37,474 nucleotides of DNA from Streptomyces sp. col6. GTDB lineage: Bacteria > Actinomycetota > Actinomycetes > Streptomycetales > Streptomycetaceae. The position numbers and the translations under genes were made by a program. Below, in pieces: positions 10,517-17,853 of the stretch; the first letter of the stretch is position 1; every line of letters begins with the position of its first letter. The notes beneath the pieces were generated by a model. That model was not told the origin of the DNA. It saw nothing but the letters and a program-made list of their open reading frames with translations, and did not search any database. The DNA lies in the NCBI RefSeq assembly GCF_008042035.1, contig NZ_RDBL01000006.1, positions 1,236,991-1,274,464 on the forward strand. Reading direction: 5' to 3'.

Positions 10517-11776
10517 CTACTTCAGGCCGGGGTACAGCGGGAACTTCTCGGCGAGCTTCGTGACCCGGGCCTTCAGGTCGTCCGCGTCGTAGGACGGCTT
10601 GAGGGCCGAGGCGATGATCTCGGCGACCTCGGTGAAGTCCTCGGCGCCGAAGCCGCGGGTGGCCAGGGCCGGGGTGCCGATGCGCAGGCCGGAGGTGACC
10701 ATCGGCGGGCGCGGGTCGTTGGGGATGGCGTTCCGGTTGACCGTGATGCCCAGCTCGTGCAGCCGGTCCTCGGCCTGCTGGCCGTCCAGCTCGGAGTTGC
10801 GCAGGTCGACGAGGACCAGGTGCACGTCCGTACCGCCGGAGAGGACGGAGACGCCCACCTCGGTGACGTCCGGCTGCACCAGGCGCTCGGCCAGGATGCG
10901 CGCGCCGTCCAGGGTGCGCTGCTGGCGCTCCTTGAACTCCTCGCCCGCCGCGACCTTGAACGAGACCGCCTTGGCCGCGATCACGTGCTCCAGCGGGCCG
11001 CCCTGCTGGCCCGGGAAGACCGCCGAGTTGATCTTCTTGGCGAGTTCCTGGGTGGAGAGGATCACGCCGCCGCGCGGACCGCCGAGGGTCTTGTGCGTGG
11101 TGGTGGTGACGACGTGGGCGTGCGGCACCGGGTTGGGGTGCAGGCCCGCGGCGACCAGACCGGCGAAGTGCGCCATGTCGACCATCAGGTACGCGCCGAC
11201 CTCGTCCGCGATGCGGCGGAAGGCGGCGAAGTCGAGCTGACGCGGGTACGCGGACCAGCCGGCGACGATCAGCTGCGGCTTGGACTCCTTGGCCAGGCGC
11301 TCGACCTCGGCCATGTCCACGACACCGGTGTCGTCGACGTGGTACGGGACCACGTTGTAGAGCTTGCCGGAGAAGTTGATCTTCATGCCGTGGGTCAGGT
11401 GACCGCCGTGGGCCAGGTTCAGGCCCATGATCGTGTCGCCCGGCTTCAGCAGCGCGAACATCGCGGCGGCGTTGGCCTGCGCACCGGAGTGCGGCTGGAC
11501 GTTCGCGGCCTCGGCGCCGAAGAGCGCCTTGATGCGGTCGATCGCGATCTGCTCGACCACGTCGACGTGCTCGCAGCCGCCGTAGTAGCGGCGGCCGGGG
11601 TAGCCCTCGGCGTACTTGTTGGTCAGGACGGAGCCCTGCGCCTCCATGACGGCGACGGGAGCGAAGTTCTCCGAGGCGATCATTTCGAGCGTGGACTGCT
11701 GGCGCAGGAGCTCGGCGTCGACGGCGGCGGCGACATCCGGGTCCAGCTCATGGAGGGAGGAGTTGAGAAGCGACAT
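10517..11776 (-). CDS. glyA: Serine hydroxymethyltransferase
   Basis: A 419-residue PLP enzyme that interconverts serine plus tetrahydrofolate with glycine plus 5,10-methylene-tetrahydrofolate, the main entry to one-carbon metabolism. Family landmarks are I-A-S-E-N-F (about 33-38), [30 protein letters not shown] and the cofactor-binding [14 protein letters not shown] with Lys229. Length matches bacterial SHMT. It starts 20 bases after gcvH, so the two are co-transcribed. SHMT turns the methylene-THF produced by glycine cleavage plus a second glycine into serine, which SdaA then deaminates; the gene order therefore reads as a glycine-detoxification route. No unusual residues were seen. Confidence 0.97.
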   Translation of the reverse strand: MSLLNSSLHELDPDVAAAVDAELLRQQSTLEMIASENFAPVAVMEAQGSVLTNKYAEGYPGRRYYGGCEHVDVVEQIAIDRIKALFGAEAANVQPHSGAQANAAAMFALLKPGDTIMGLNLAHGGHLTHGMKINFSGKLYNVVPYHVDDTGVVDMAEVERLAKESKPQLIVAGWSAYPRQLDFAAFRRIADEVGAYLMVDMAHFAGLVAAGLHPNPVPHAHVVTTTTHKTLGGPRGGVILSTQELAKKINSAVFPGQQGGPLEHVIAAKAVSFKVAAGEEFKERQQRTLDGARILAERLVQPDVTEVGVSVLSGGTDVHLVLVDLRNSELDGQQAEDRLHELGITVNRNAIPNDPRPPMVTSGLRIGTPALATRGFGAEDFTEVAEIIASALKPSYDADDLKARVTKLAEKFPLYPGLK

Positions 11777-11796
11777 CAGGTGGTCCCTTGGGGTCT

Positions 11797-12174
11797 TTAG
11801 TTGCCGGAGAACTCGGTGTACTCGTCGGCGGAGAGCAGGTCCTTCGGCTCCTCCGCGACGCGTACCTTGAACAGCCAGCCGCCTTCGAACGGAGCGGAGT
11901 TCACCAGCGACGGGTCGTCGACGACGTCCTGGTTGGAGGCGGTGACCTCGCCGGTCACCGGCGAGTACAGGTCGCTGACCGACTTGGTCGACTCCAGCTC
12001 GCCGCAGGTCTCGCCCGCGGTGACCGTGTCACCGACCTCGGGGAGCTGGGCGTAGACGACGTCACCGAGCGCGTTGGCCGCGTGCTCGGTGATGCCGACC
12101 GTGGCGACACCGTCCTCGGCGGCCGACAGCCACTCGTGCTCCTTGCTGTACCGCAGCTGCTGGGGGTTGCTCAT
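11797..12174 (-). CDS. gcvH: Glycine cleavage system H protein
   Basis: A 125-residue lipoyl carrier protein that shuttles the aminomethyl group between the P, T and L proteins of the glycine cleavage system. The lipoylation site is in [15 protein letters not shown], with Lys64 as the modified residue. The N-terminal Y-S-K-E-H-E-W and the C-terminal W-L-F-K-V motif are also typical. Length is standard. AGGAG lies nine bases before ATG 12174. It sits 103 bases after gcvT and 20 before glyA on the minus strand. GcvP, the decarboxylase partner, is not in this window and must be encoded elsewhere. Confidence 0.97.
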   Translation of the reverse strand: MSNPQQLRYSKEHEWLSAAEDGVATVGITEHAANALGDVVYAQLPEVGDTVTAGETCGELESTKSVSDLYSPVTGEVTASNQDVVDDPSLVNSAPFEGGWLFKVRVAEEPKDLLSADEYTEFSGN

Positions 12175-12277
12175 GACCTGAATTCTCCTGTACGCGGGGG
12201 AGTGCTGATGAACGGTGGTCTTACGGTGTGAGACGGGAGTGCGTCACGTTGTGCGGGCGCCTTCGCACCCCACGGTG

Positions 12278-13393
12278 CTACTTCCGGCGCTTGTAGAAGG
12301 GGAGCGCCACAACCTCGTACGGCTCGTGGCTGCCCCGGATGTCGACGCCGACGCCCTCGGTGCCCGGCGCGGCGTGCGCCGCGTCGACGTACGCCATGGC
12401 GATCGGCTTCCCCAGCGTCGGGGAGGGCGCGCCGGAGGTGACCTCGCCGATGACCCGGCCGTCCGCCACGACCGGGAAGCCGGCGCGCGGCACCCGGCGG
12501 CCCTCGGCGACCAGGCCGACGAGCTTGCGGGGCGGGGCGGTCTCGGCGCGCTCCGCGGCGGCCTCCAGCGCCTTGCGGCCGACGAAGTCGCCGTCCTTCT
12601 CGAACTTCACTACCCGGCCGAGGCCGGCGTCGAACGGGGTCAGCGAGGTGGTCAGCTCGTGCCCGTACAGCGGCATGCCCGCCTCCAGGCGCAGCGTGTC
12701 GCGGCAGGAGAGGCCGCACGGGATCAGGCCGTGCGCGGCGCCCGCCTCGGTGAGTGCCTTCCACAGCTGCTCGGCGTGGCCGGGCGCGACGAACAGCTCG
12801 AAGCCGTCCTCGCCGGTGTAGCCGGTACGGGCGATCAGCGCGGGCACCCCGGCGACCGTGCCGGGCAACCCGGCGTAGTACTTCAGGCCGTCCAGGTCCG
12901 CGTCGGTCACGGCGGCGAGGATCGCCGGGGACTCGGGGCCCTGCACGGCGAGCAGCGCGTACGCGTCGCGGTCGTCGCGCACCTCGGCGTCGAAGCCGGC
13001 GGCGCGCTCCGTGATCGTGTCCAGGACCAGCTGGGCGTTGCCGGCGTTGGCGACGACCATGTACTCCGTGTCCTGGAGGCGGTAGACGATCAGGTCGTCC
13101 AGGATGCCGCCGTCCTCGGCGCAGATCATCGTGTAGCGGGCGCGGCCCGTGGAGACGGTGCCGATGTTGCCGACCAGCGCGTGGTTCAGCAGGTCCACGG
13201 CCTGGGGGCCGGTGACGGTGATCTCGCCCATGTGGGAGAGGTCGAACAGGCCGGCCTTCGTGCGGACGGCGTTGTGCTCGTCGCGCTCGCTGGCGTAGCG
13301 CAGCGGCATGTCCCAGCCCGCGAAGTCGGTCATGGTCGCGCCGAGCGATCGGTGCAGGGCATCGAGGGCGGTGAGACGGGGGGTGGTGCTCAT
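12278..13393 (-). CDS. gcvT: Aminomethyltransferase, glycine cleavage T protein
   Basis: A 371-residue protein that transfers the methylene group from aminomethyl-lipoyl GcvH to tetrahydrofolate, releasing ammonia. Landmarks are T-A-L-D-A-L-H, F-A-G-W-D-M-P-L-R-Y near the N-terminus, F-D-L-S-H-M-G-E-I-T-V-T-G, Y-T-G-E-D-G-F-E-L, and G-L-x-x-R-D-T-L-R-L-E-A-G-M-P-L-Y-G-H-E-L, the folate-binding region. The frame is open to 13444, but ATG 13393 gives the standard N-terminus and has GGGAG eight bases upstream; the extra codons lie in the riboswitch leader. It is the first gene of gcvT-gcvH-glyA, preceded directly by a tandem glycine riboswitch, so expression should rise with glycine. Confidence 0.97.
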   Translation of the reverse strand: MSTTPRLTALDALHRSLGATMTDFAGWDMPLRYASERDEHNAVRTKAGLFDLSHMGEITVTGPQAVDLLNHALVGNIGTVSTGRARYTMICAEDGGILDDLIVYRLQDTEYMVVANAGNAQLVLDTITERAAGFDAEVRDDRDAYALLAVQGPESPAILAAVTDADLDGLKYYAGLPGTVAGVPALIARTGYTGEDGFELFVAPGHAEQLWKALTEAGAAHGLIPCGLSCRDTLRLEAGMPLYGHELTTSLTPFDAGLGRVVKFEKDGDFVGRKALEAAAERAETAPPRKLVGLVAEGRRVPRAGFPVVADGRVIGEVTSGAPSPTLGKPIAMAYVDAAHAAPGTEGVGVDIRGSHEPYEVVALPFYKRRK

Positions 13394-13424
13394 GGACGGG
13401 GCTCCCAGGGCATGACGACGAGGA

Positions 13425-13622
13425 CGATCCTCCCCATCTGTCATCGGAACCTGAGAGGTTCGCCGAGAGACCCCGCAGGGGTTCGGCTTGCACCTTGGGT
13501 GGAGTCGCCGGGCGACTCGCTTTTCAGATCTGCCTCATCCACGCGGTACGGGGCCTGAGAGATTCAAGGGAGGATCTTGCTCCTTCGGCGCCCGGCACGG
13601 TGGCCGGGACTCTCCCGCGCGG
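13425..13622 (-). ncRNA. Tandem glycine riboswitch (two gcvT-class aptamers)
   Basis: Read on the minus strand, the gcvT leader shows the conserved glycine-aptamer segments twice. Aptamer I (about 13622-13520) has GCGGGAGAG, GGCGCCGAAGGAGCAA (13592-13577), ATCTCTCAGGC, and GAGGCAGATCTGAAAAG. Aptamer II (about 13518-13425) has GGTGCAAGCCGAAC, CTCTCAGG, and CCGATGACAGATGGGGAGG. Two aptamers in series that bind glycine are the classic form, and glycine riboswitches that activate glycine-cleavage genes are reported in S. griseus (from memory). Only about 32 bases separate aptamer II from ATG 13393. They contain a small hairpin, GAGGA-TCG-TCCTC (13432-13420), without a U-run, so control is more likely translational or by another route than by an intrinsic terminator. 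Confidence 0.95.
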
Positions 13623-13730
13623 ATTCAAGCGGCCTGTATGCAGTTGGCGGGGTCATCATCGCACGCATCGCGGGGGAGTGGGGCGCCGGGACCGATGCGG
13701 TTCCTCACGGGATTCCGGCGGGTCGGACGG

Positions 13731-13758
13731 TTGTGCCGCATTACCTTTTCTTTACACT
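13731..13758 (+). promoter_or_regulatory. Probable promoter of the P-loop ATPase gene
   Basis: TTGTGC (13731-13736) and TACACT (13753-13758) are 16 bases apart on the plus strand, a reasonable sigma-70-type pair in an A/T-richer patch. Transcription would start near 13765, some 48 bases before ATG 13813. The rest of 13623-13812 must also hold the gcv operon promoter on the other strand, which I could not place. Confidence 0.5.
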
Positions 13759-13812
13759 TCGGGGGTAGGTACCCGTCCAGGCATGCGTCGGCCTTACGGC
13801 CAGGGGGAGGCG

Positions 13813-14505
13813 ATGACGTTGCGCTACGCGGGACCCGTACCGGGCGCGCCGTCCGCACAGGGCGTGCTGCCCGCGCAGTCCGGCTCACCGCCCCGGCAGG
13901 CGGCCGGCGCCGGCCCGCCCCTCGTCCGGGATCTGCGCGGCCGGGCCGGACACGGCCCGCGCGTCCTGGGCTTCCCCGCCGGGGACGTCGTGGTGGTCTC
14001 CGGACTGCCCGGAAGCGGCAAGTCCACCCTGATCGCCCGCGCCGCACCGGCGCACGCGGTCGACTCCCAGGACACCCGGGACCGCTGGGCCCGCCGGATG
14101 CCCCGCTCCCTCCCCTACGTCCTGTACCGCCCGCTCGTCCGGCTCGCCCACTACTGGGGGCTGTGGCGGGTCCTGCGCTCGGACGCACCCGTCGTCGTCC
14201 ACGACTGCGGCACCCAGACCTGGGTCCGCGCCCGGCTCGCCCGCCATGCCCGGCGGCGCGGCCGCGGCCTGCACCTCGTCCTGCTCGACGTCTCCGCCGA
14301 AACCGCGCGCGAGGGCCAGCGCGAGCGCGGCCGGGGCGTCTCCGCGTACGCCTTCGCCCGGCACCGCAGAGCCGTGGGGCGGCTGCTGCGCGACACCGAG
14401 GCGGGAGTGCTGCCGCGCGGCTGCGCCTCGGCGGTGCTGCTGGACCGCGAGGCGGCCGGCGCGCTCGCCCGGATCGCGTTCGCGAACGCACAGAGCGACG
14501 GCTGA
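13813..14505 (+). CDS. P-loop ATPase/kinase-like protein
   Basis: A 230-residue protein with a clear Walker A motif, G-L-P-G-S-G-K-S-T, at about 64-72, followed by D-S-Q-D near 80, V-V-V-H-D-C-G at the second strand (a Walker-B-like position), and an Arg-rich lid region R-E-G-Q-R-E-R-G-R-G with R-H-R-R after it. This layout resembles small P-loop kinases of the zeta-toxin/gluconate-kinase type, which phosphorylate a small molecule; the substrate is not evident. The first 40 residues are Ala/Gly/Pro-rich and probably disordered. I chose ATG 13813, which follows AGGGGGAGG closely; ATG 13783 in frame is possible. It is divergent from gcvT and upstream of the SseB-like genes. No antitoxin-like partner was seen, so a toxin role is not supported. 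Confidence 0.8.
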   Translation: MTLRYAGPVPGAPSAQGVLPAQSGSPPRQAAGAGPPLVRDLRGRAGHGPRVLGFPAGDVVVVSGLPGSGKSTLIARAAPAHAVDSQDTRDRWARRMPRSLPYVLYRPLVRLAHYWGLWRVLRSDAPVVVHDCGTQTWVRARLARHARRRGRGLHLVLLDVSAETAREGQRERGRGVSAYAFARHRRAVGRLLRDTEAGVLPRGCASAVLLDREAAGALARIAFANAQSDG

Positions 14506-14616
14506 GCGCGGACCGTCCAAAGGCCGGACAGTAGCCGGAGGCCGGGGGCAAGGGGTGGCGACGGCCGGCCGAGGCCTTAACCTCTTGCTGCACGGCACCG
14601 GGGCGAGAGGGAAGCA

Positions 14617-15396
14617 GTGGACATTCCGGCACAGGCCGGGAGCCAGCCGCAGGGCGGATGGCCGGCCAATGAACTCGAAGAGGTGCTCGGCGCCTCGCTC
14701 GGCATCCCGGAGGCGGGCGGCCGCCTGCTGGAGGTGCTCGGCCGCAGCCATGTCTGGGTGCCGCTGCCGGGCGGCGGCGGGCCCGACGCCCGGGACCTCG
14801 ACCTGCCCACGCTGGAGATCGACGGCGGCGCGTACGTCCCCGTGTTCAGCTCGGAGCACCAGTTCCTCACCTGCGTGGGCACCCAGATGTCCTTCACGGT
14901 CGCCCCCGCCCGCGACTTCGCCCGCGGACTGCCCCCGCAGCTCGGCATCGCGGTGAACCCGGGCGGCGCCGTCGGCATGCCGCTGCCCCCGCCCGCCGTC
15001 GCCGAGCTGTCCCGGGCCGGGCGCACCCCGCTCGACGGCCCGGCCACCGGCGGCCGGGTCCGGCTGTACGAGCCGGACTGGAAGGAGGAGCCCGTCGACT
15101 TCCTGGCCGCCGCGGCCGGCGAGTTCGAGGACAGCGGCGTAGTCCTCACCGCCCGCAGGGCCCTGGCCAGCATCGAGGGCGGCGACCCCGTCCTCTTCGT
15201 CGGCGTCGAGTTCTCCACCTGGGACGGTGCCGGACAGAGCGCGCCCATGGACGCCCTGGGCCGGGCGCTCGGCCGCGTCCAGCTGCCCTGGCCGGTCAAT
15301 CTGGTGCTGCTCGACGTGGCGCAGGACCCGGTCGCCGACTGGATGCGCGAGCGGGTGCGGCCCTTCTACACGCGCGCCGGGGCCCTGCCCACGTGA
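14617..15396 (+). CDS. SseB-family protein (first of two)
   Basis: A 259-residue cytosolic protein with the two-part SseB architecture. The N-terminal SseB domain (about 15-135) contains V-W-V-P-L-P, Y-V-P-V-F-S-S, and L-G-I-A-V-N-P-G-G. The C-terminal SseB domain (about 145-255) contains Y-E-P-D-W-K-E-E-P-V-D-F and V-N-L-V-L-L-D. E. coli SseB was named because extra copies enhance serine sensitivity; its biochemical function is unknown. The GTG start is supported by GAGAGGGA just upstream. The second, diverged copy follows within 170 bases. Their position next to sdaA, glyA and the gcv genes is suggestive, but I see no direct mechanistic link. Confidence 0.85.
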   Translation: MDIPAQAGSQPQGGWPANELEEVLGASLGIPEAGGRLLEVLGRSHVWVPLPGGGGPDARDLDLPTLEIDGGAYVPVFSSEHQFLTCVGTQMSFTVAPARDFARGLPPQLGIAVNPGGAVGMPLPPPAVAELSRAGRTPLDGPATGGRVRLYEPDWKEEPVDFLAAAAGEFEDSGVVLTARRALASIEGGDPVLFVGVEFSTWDGAGQSAPMDALGRALGRVQLPWPVNLVLLDVAQDPVADWMRERVRPFYTRAGALPT

Positions 15397-15438
15397 CGGG
15401 GCGGGCCGTGGCGTCAAGCCGGTGACAGTACGGCCGCA

Positions 15439-15444
15439 TAAGCT
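15439..15444 (+). promoter_or_regulatory. -10 box for a leaderless transcript
   Basis: TAAGCT is followed by exactly six bases and then ATG 15451, the spacing expected when transcription starts at the start codon. No Shine-Dalgarno sequence and no clear -35 are present. Confidence 0.5.
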
Positions 15445-15450
15445 GGTTTG

Positions 15451-15567
15451 ATGGCTGAAGGCCGACGCCCGGTGGCCGAAGGCGGGCGGCTCGGCACCGC
15501 GCCGTACCGAGTGCCCCGGGACGGCGGGCCGACACAGAGGATCTACGAGGGGCGGGACCCAGGGTGA
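15451..15567 (+). CDS. Small ORF (38 residues) coupled to the second SseB gene
   Basis: A short frame runs from ATG 15451 to TGA 15565-15567. Two features support it: the -10 box TAAGCT six bases before the ATG, fitting a leaderless start, and a GTGA overlap in which its stop shares bases with the GTG start of the next gene. The 38-residue product is Gly/Arg/Pro-rich, begins M-A-E-G-R-R-P-V-A-E and ends E-G-R-D-P-G, with no membrane segment. I do not recognise it. It could be a real small protein, or a leader frame whose translation drives the SseB gene. Third codon positions are mostly G/C, but less strongly than in long genes. Confidence 0.45.
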   Translation: MAEGRRPVAEGGRLGTAPYRVPRDGGPTQRIYEGRDPG

Positions 15568-16343
15568 GTGCGTCAGGCACCGCAGCGGCCGGTCAGGTCG
15601 AGCACATGCTGCGCCAGGTCGCCCCCGGGCGCTACGACGCGTTCGAGGCTCTGCTCCAGGCCCTGGCGGCCGGCCGGGTCTGGATGCTCCTGTGGCACGG
15701 CCGCCCCGGCGCCCCCGACGCCCAGTACGGCAACATGGAGGTCGACGGCCTCGGCTACGCCCCGTGCGTCACCTCCCCCCAGGAGCTGACCGCCAGCGGC
15801 TGGAACCGGGACCACGAGGTCGTCGCCGGCCTCGACATCGCCCGCGCCCTCTACCCCGATCGTTGGGGCCTCTGGCTCAACCCGCACGCCCCCGGCGGCG
15901 GCGTCGGCATCCCCTGGCTGGATCTGCGCCGCATCGCCACCGGCCTCGACCGGATGCCTGCCGGGCCGCTGCGCATCGGCGAGCCCGCCATCGAGATCCC
16001 GCAGTTCTACGCCCAGCTCGCGCAGAACGCCCACCACACCCCCGCGATCCGCTCGCTGCGCCGCGCCTGGGTGCAGCCCGCGCTCGGCGCCCCGTACCTC
16101 GCCGTCGGCCTCGACCTGTACGACACGAGCAGGCCGTCCGTCGACGCGGTGCGCGCGATGATGCGCCAGTCGGTCGGCGCCGTCCCCGACGGGCTGCCGG
16201 TCTCCACGGTCGCGATGTCCGACGAGTACGACCCGGTCGCGATGTGGCTGCGTGCCAACGCCCGGCCCTTCTACGACCGCGAGGCGCACGCCGCGCCCGG
16301 TTACGGCTACCCCCAGGCCGGCCCCGCCCCGCACGCCTACTGA
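15564..16343 (+). CDS. SseB-family protein (second of two)
   Basis: A 259-residue paralogue-like neighbour of the first SseB protein. An N-terminal SseB-type domain (about 15-120) is seen in V-E-H-M-L-R-Q-V ... G-R-V-W-M-L-L-W-H-G and L-W-L-N-P-H-A-P-G-G-G-V-G-I-P-W, parallel to the N-P-G-G-A-V-G-M-P of the first copy. The C-terminal SseB domain (about 140-240) holds A-V-G-L-D-L-Y and ends W-L-R-A-N-A-R-P-F-Y-D-R, matching W-M-R-E-R-V-R-P-F-Y-T-R of the first copy. The tail is Gly/Pro/Tyr-rich. The two copies are equal in length but diverged. GTG 15564 overlaps the stop of a 38-codon ORF, implying coupled translation. Function unknown; possibly the two form a heteromer. Confidence 0.85.
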   Translation: MSASGTAAAGQVEHMLRQVAPGRYDAFEALLQALAAGRVWMLLWHGRPGAPDAQYGNMEVDGLGYAPCVTSPQELTASGWNRDHEVVAGLDIARALYPDRWGLWLNPHAPGGGVGIPWLDLRRIATGLDRMPAGPLRIGEPAIEIPQFYAQLAQNAHHTPAIRSLRRAWVQPALGAPYLAVGLDLYDTSRPSVDAVRAMMRQSVGAVPDGLPVSTVAMSDEYDPVAMWLRANARPFYDREAHAAPGYGYPQAGPAPHAY

Positions 16344-16378
16344 GACGCGCGCCCGGCCCCGTACCGCTCCCTGCCATA

Positions 16379-16415
16379 GCCGGACAAGGCATGCCCCGGC
16401 CGGACAAGTCGTGCC
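16379..16415 (+). repeat. Direct repeat, 17-base units at 20-base period
   Basis: GCCGGACAAGGCATGCC at 16379 and GCCGGACAAGTCGTGCC at 16399 differ at two positions. The 20-base period puts both on about the same face of the helix. Confidence 0.6.
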
Positions 16416-16504
16416 GAAAGGCTGCCCAAATCACCACCGCATCAACCGGGTTGGGCGCCATGTCCGTTCTGGTGGATTAGCGGCCGAGTGGTCCGCTCAT
16501 GCGG

Positions 16505-16517
16505 CCGGACTGTCCGG
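16505..16517. promoter_or_regulatory. Perfect palindrome CCGGAC-T-GTCCGG
   Basis: A 6-1-6 perfect inverted repeat sharing the CCGGAC core of the direct repeats upstream. It lies about 270 bases before the first ABC gene. Candidate operator; regulator unknown. Confidence 0.4.
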
Positions 16518-16784
16518 ATAACGGAAGGCCACTGACCGCATCACGGTTGAGCAAACATTCCCCGTCAGGTCTGGCGGGTGATCACAGCCGCATTGAAGAC
16601 TCCCCGCAGATGAGGATCGTCCGCCATTTGTACGGGGTTGCCCCGGCGGGCACCTCGCGGACGCTTTCGACGCGTCCACCGCACCAGAACGCCGGCCGCA
16701 ACCGACCACCGCAGCCGGCACGCGCCAGGCCGTCACCGCGGCGAACAGGGCCGGTTACCGCCGGCGGGAGGGGTCGAAGGCACT

Positions 16785-17783
16785 GTGACCGCACCGATCG
16801 AGACCACCGGTTCGGCTGCCGAGGCGCAGCCGGAGGCTGTACTCACGGGGGCCAAGCAGAGCCAGATCGAGGGCCGTTCACTCGGCCGCATCGCCTGGAC
16901 ACGCTTCAAGCGCGACAAGGTCGCGGTGGCGGGCGGCATCGTTGTCATCCTGCTGGTCCTCCTCGCCGTGCTCTCCAAGCCGATCCAGGCCGTCTTCGGT
17001 CTGGACCCCAACGAGTTCCACCAGGACCTCATCGACCCCGCGCTGCTCGCGCCCAAGGGCGACTGGGGCGGCATCAGCTGGAGCCATCCGCTGGGTGTCG
17101 AGCCGCAGTACGGCCGCGACATCATGACCCGCATCATCGAGGGCTCCTGGGTCTCCATGGTCGTCGCCGTCGGCGCGACCCTGCTCTCCGTGGTGATCGG
17201 CGTCTTCTTCGGCGTTGTCTCCGGCTTCTACGGCGGCTGGGTGGACACCGTGATCAGCCGCATGATGGACACCTTCCTCGCCTTCCCGCTGCTGCTCTTC
17301 GCGATCTCCATCTCGGCGGCGCTGCAGGACGGGGCGTTCGGCCTGGAGGGACTGCCGCTGCGCATCGCGGTGCTCATCTTCGTGATCGGCTTCTTCAGCT
17401 GGCCGTACATGGGCCGCATCGTGCGCGCCCAGACGATGAGCCTGCGCAATCGCGAATTCGTCGAGGCCGCGCGGTCGTTGGGCGCCCGGGGACCCTTCAT
17501 CCTCTTCCGGGAGCTGCTGCCGAACCTGGTGGCGCCCATCCTCGTCTACTCGACGCTGCTCATCCCCTCGAACATCCTCTTCGAGGCCGGGCTGAGCTAC
17601 CTCGGTGTCGGCATCGCACCGCCGCAGGCCTCCTGGGGCGGGATGCTCACCAACGCGATCGACTTCTACCAGAACGACCCGATGTACATGATCGTGCCGG
17701 GCGTGGCCATCTTCGTCACGGTCCTGGCGTTCAACCTGCTGGGTGACGGGCTGCGTGATGCCCTCGACCCCCGTAGCAAGTAG
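16785..17783 (+). CDS. Peptide ABC transporter permease (DppC/OppC/BldKA-like)
   Basis: A 332-residue inner-membrane protein of the peptide-importer permease family. One helix near residue 45-62 follows the N-terminal R-x-K-R-D-K-V-A segment typical of OppC/DppC. A periplasm-side loop contains H-P-L-G-V-E-P-Q-Y-G-R-D, the family signature. The core domain has about five more helices and the EAA loop E-A-A-R-S-L-G-A-R-G-P-F-I-L, which contacts the ATPases. The chain ends G-D-G-L-R-D-A-L-D-P-R, also typical. GTG 16785 was chosen over the longer open frame because GAAGG lies four bases upstream and the membrane topology is normal. It opens a five-gene operon whose order matches the bldK layout. 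It imports oligo- or dipeptides with the downstream products. Confidence 0.93.
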   Translation: MTAPIETTGSAAEAQPEAVLTGAKQSQIEGRSLGRIAWTRFKRDKVAVAGGIVVILLVLLAVLSKPIQAVFGLDPNEFHQDLIDPALLAPKGDWGGISWSHPLGVEPQYGRDIMTRIIEGSWVSMVVAVGATLLSVVIGVFFGVVSGFYGGWVDTVISRMMDTFLAFPLLLFAISISAALQDGAFGLEGLPLRIAVLIFVIGFFSWPYMGRIVRAQTMSLRNREFVEAARSLGARGPFILFRELLPNLVAPILVYSTLLIPSNILFEAGLSYLGVGIAPPQASWGGMLTNAIDFYQNDPMYMIVPGVAIFVTVLAFNLLGDGLRDALDPRSK

Positions 17784-17853
17784 GAGTCCGGGCGCTCGCC
17801 ACCACGGCGGGCGGCAAGTCACGGCAACCATCGATTGAGGGGAATGTCCTCAG

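Larger units (their letters stand above)
16344..16784. other. Long leader/regulatory region before the peptide ABC operon
   Basis: 441 bases without a supported gene. It should hold the operon promoter, but no convincing -35/-10 pair stands out. It does contain repeated CCGGAC motifs: two direct repeats 20 bases apart (16379-16395 and 16399-16415) and the perfect palindrome CCGGAC-T-GTCCGG (16505-16517). These look like binding sites for one regulator. Confidence 0.5.

Noticed and set aside
12215..13558. Plus-strand frame opposite gcvT and its riboswitch
   Set aside because: It is antisense to gcvT and the conserved glycine aptamers; no domain is visible.
13813..14505. Zeta-toxin reading of the P-loop protein
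   Set aside because: There is no small antitoxin gene beside it, and Walker A alone does not separate toxins from metabolic kinases.
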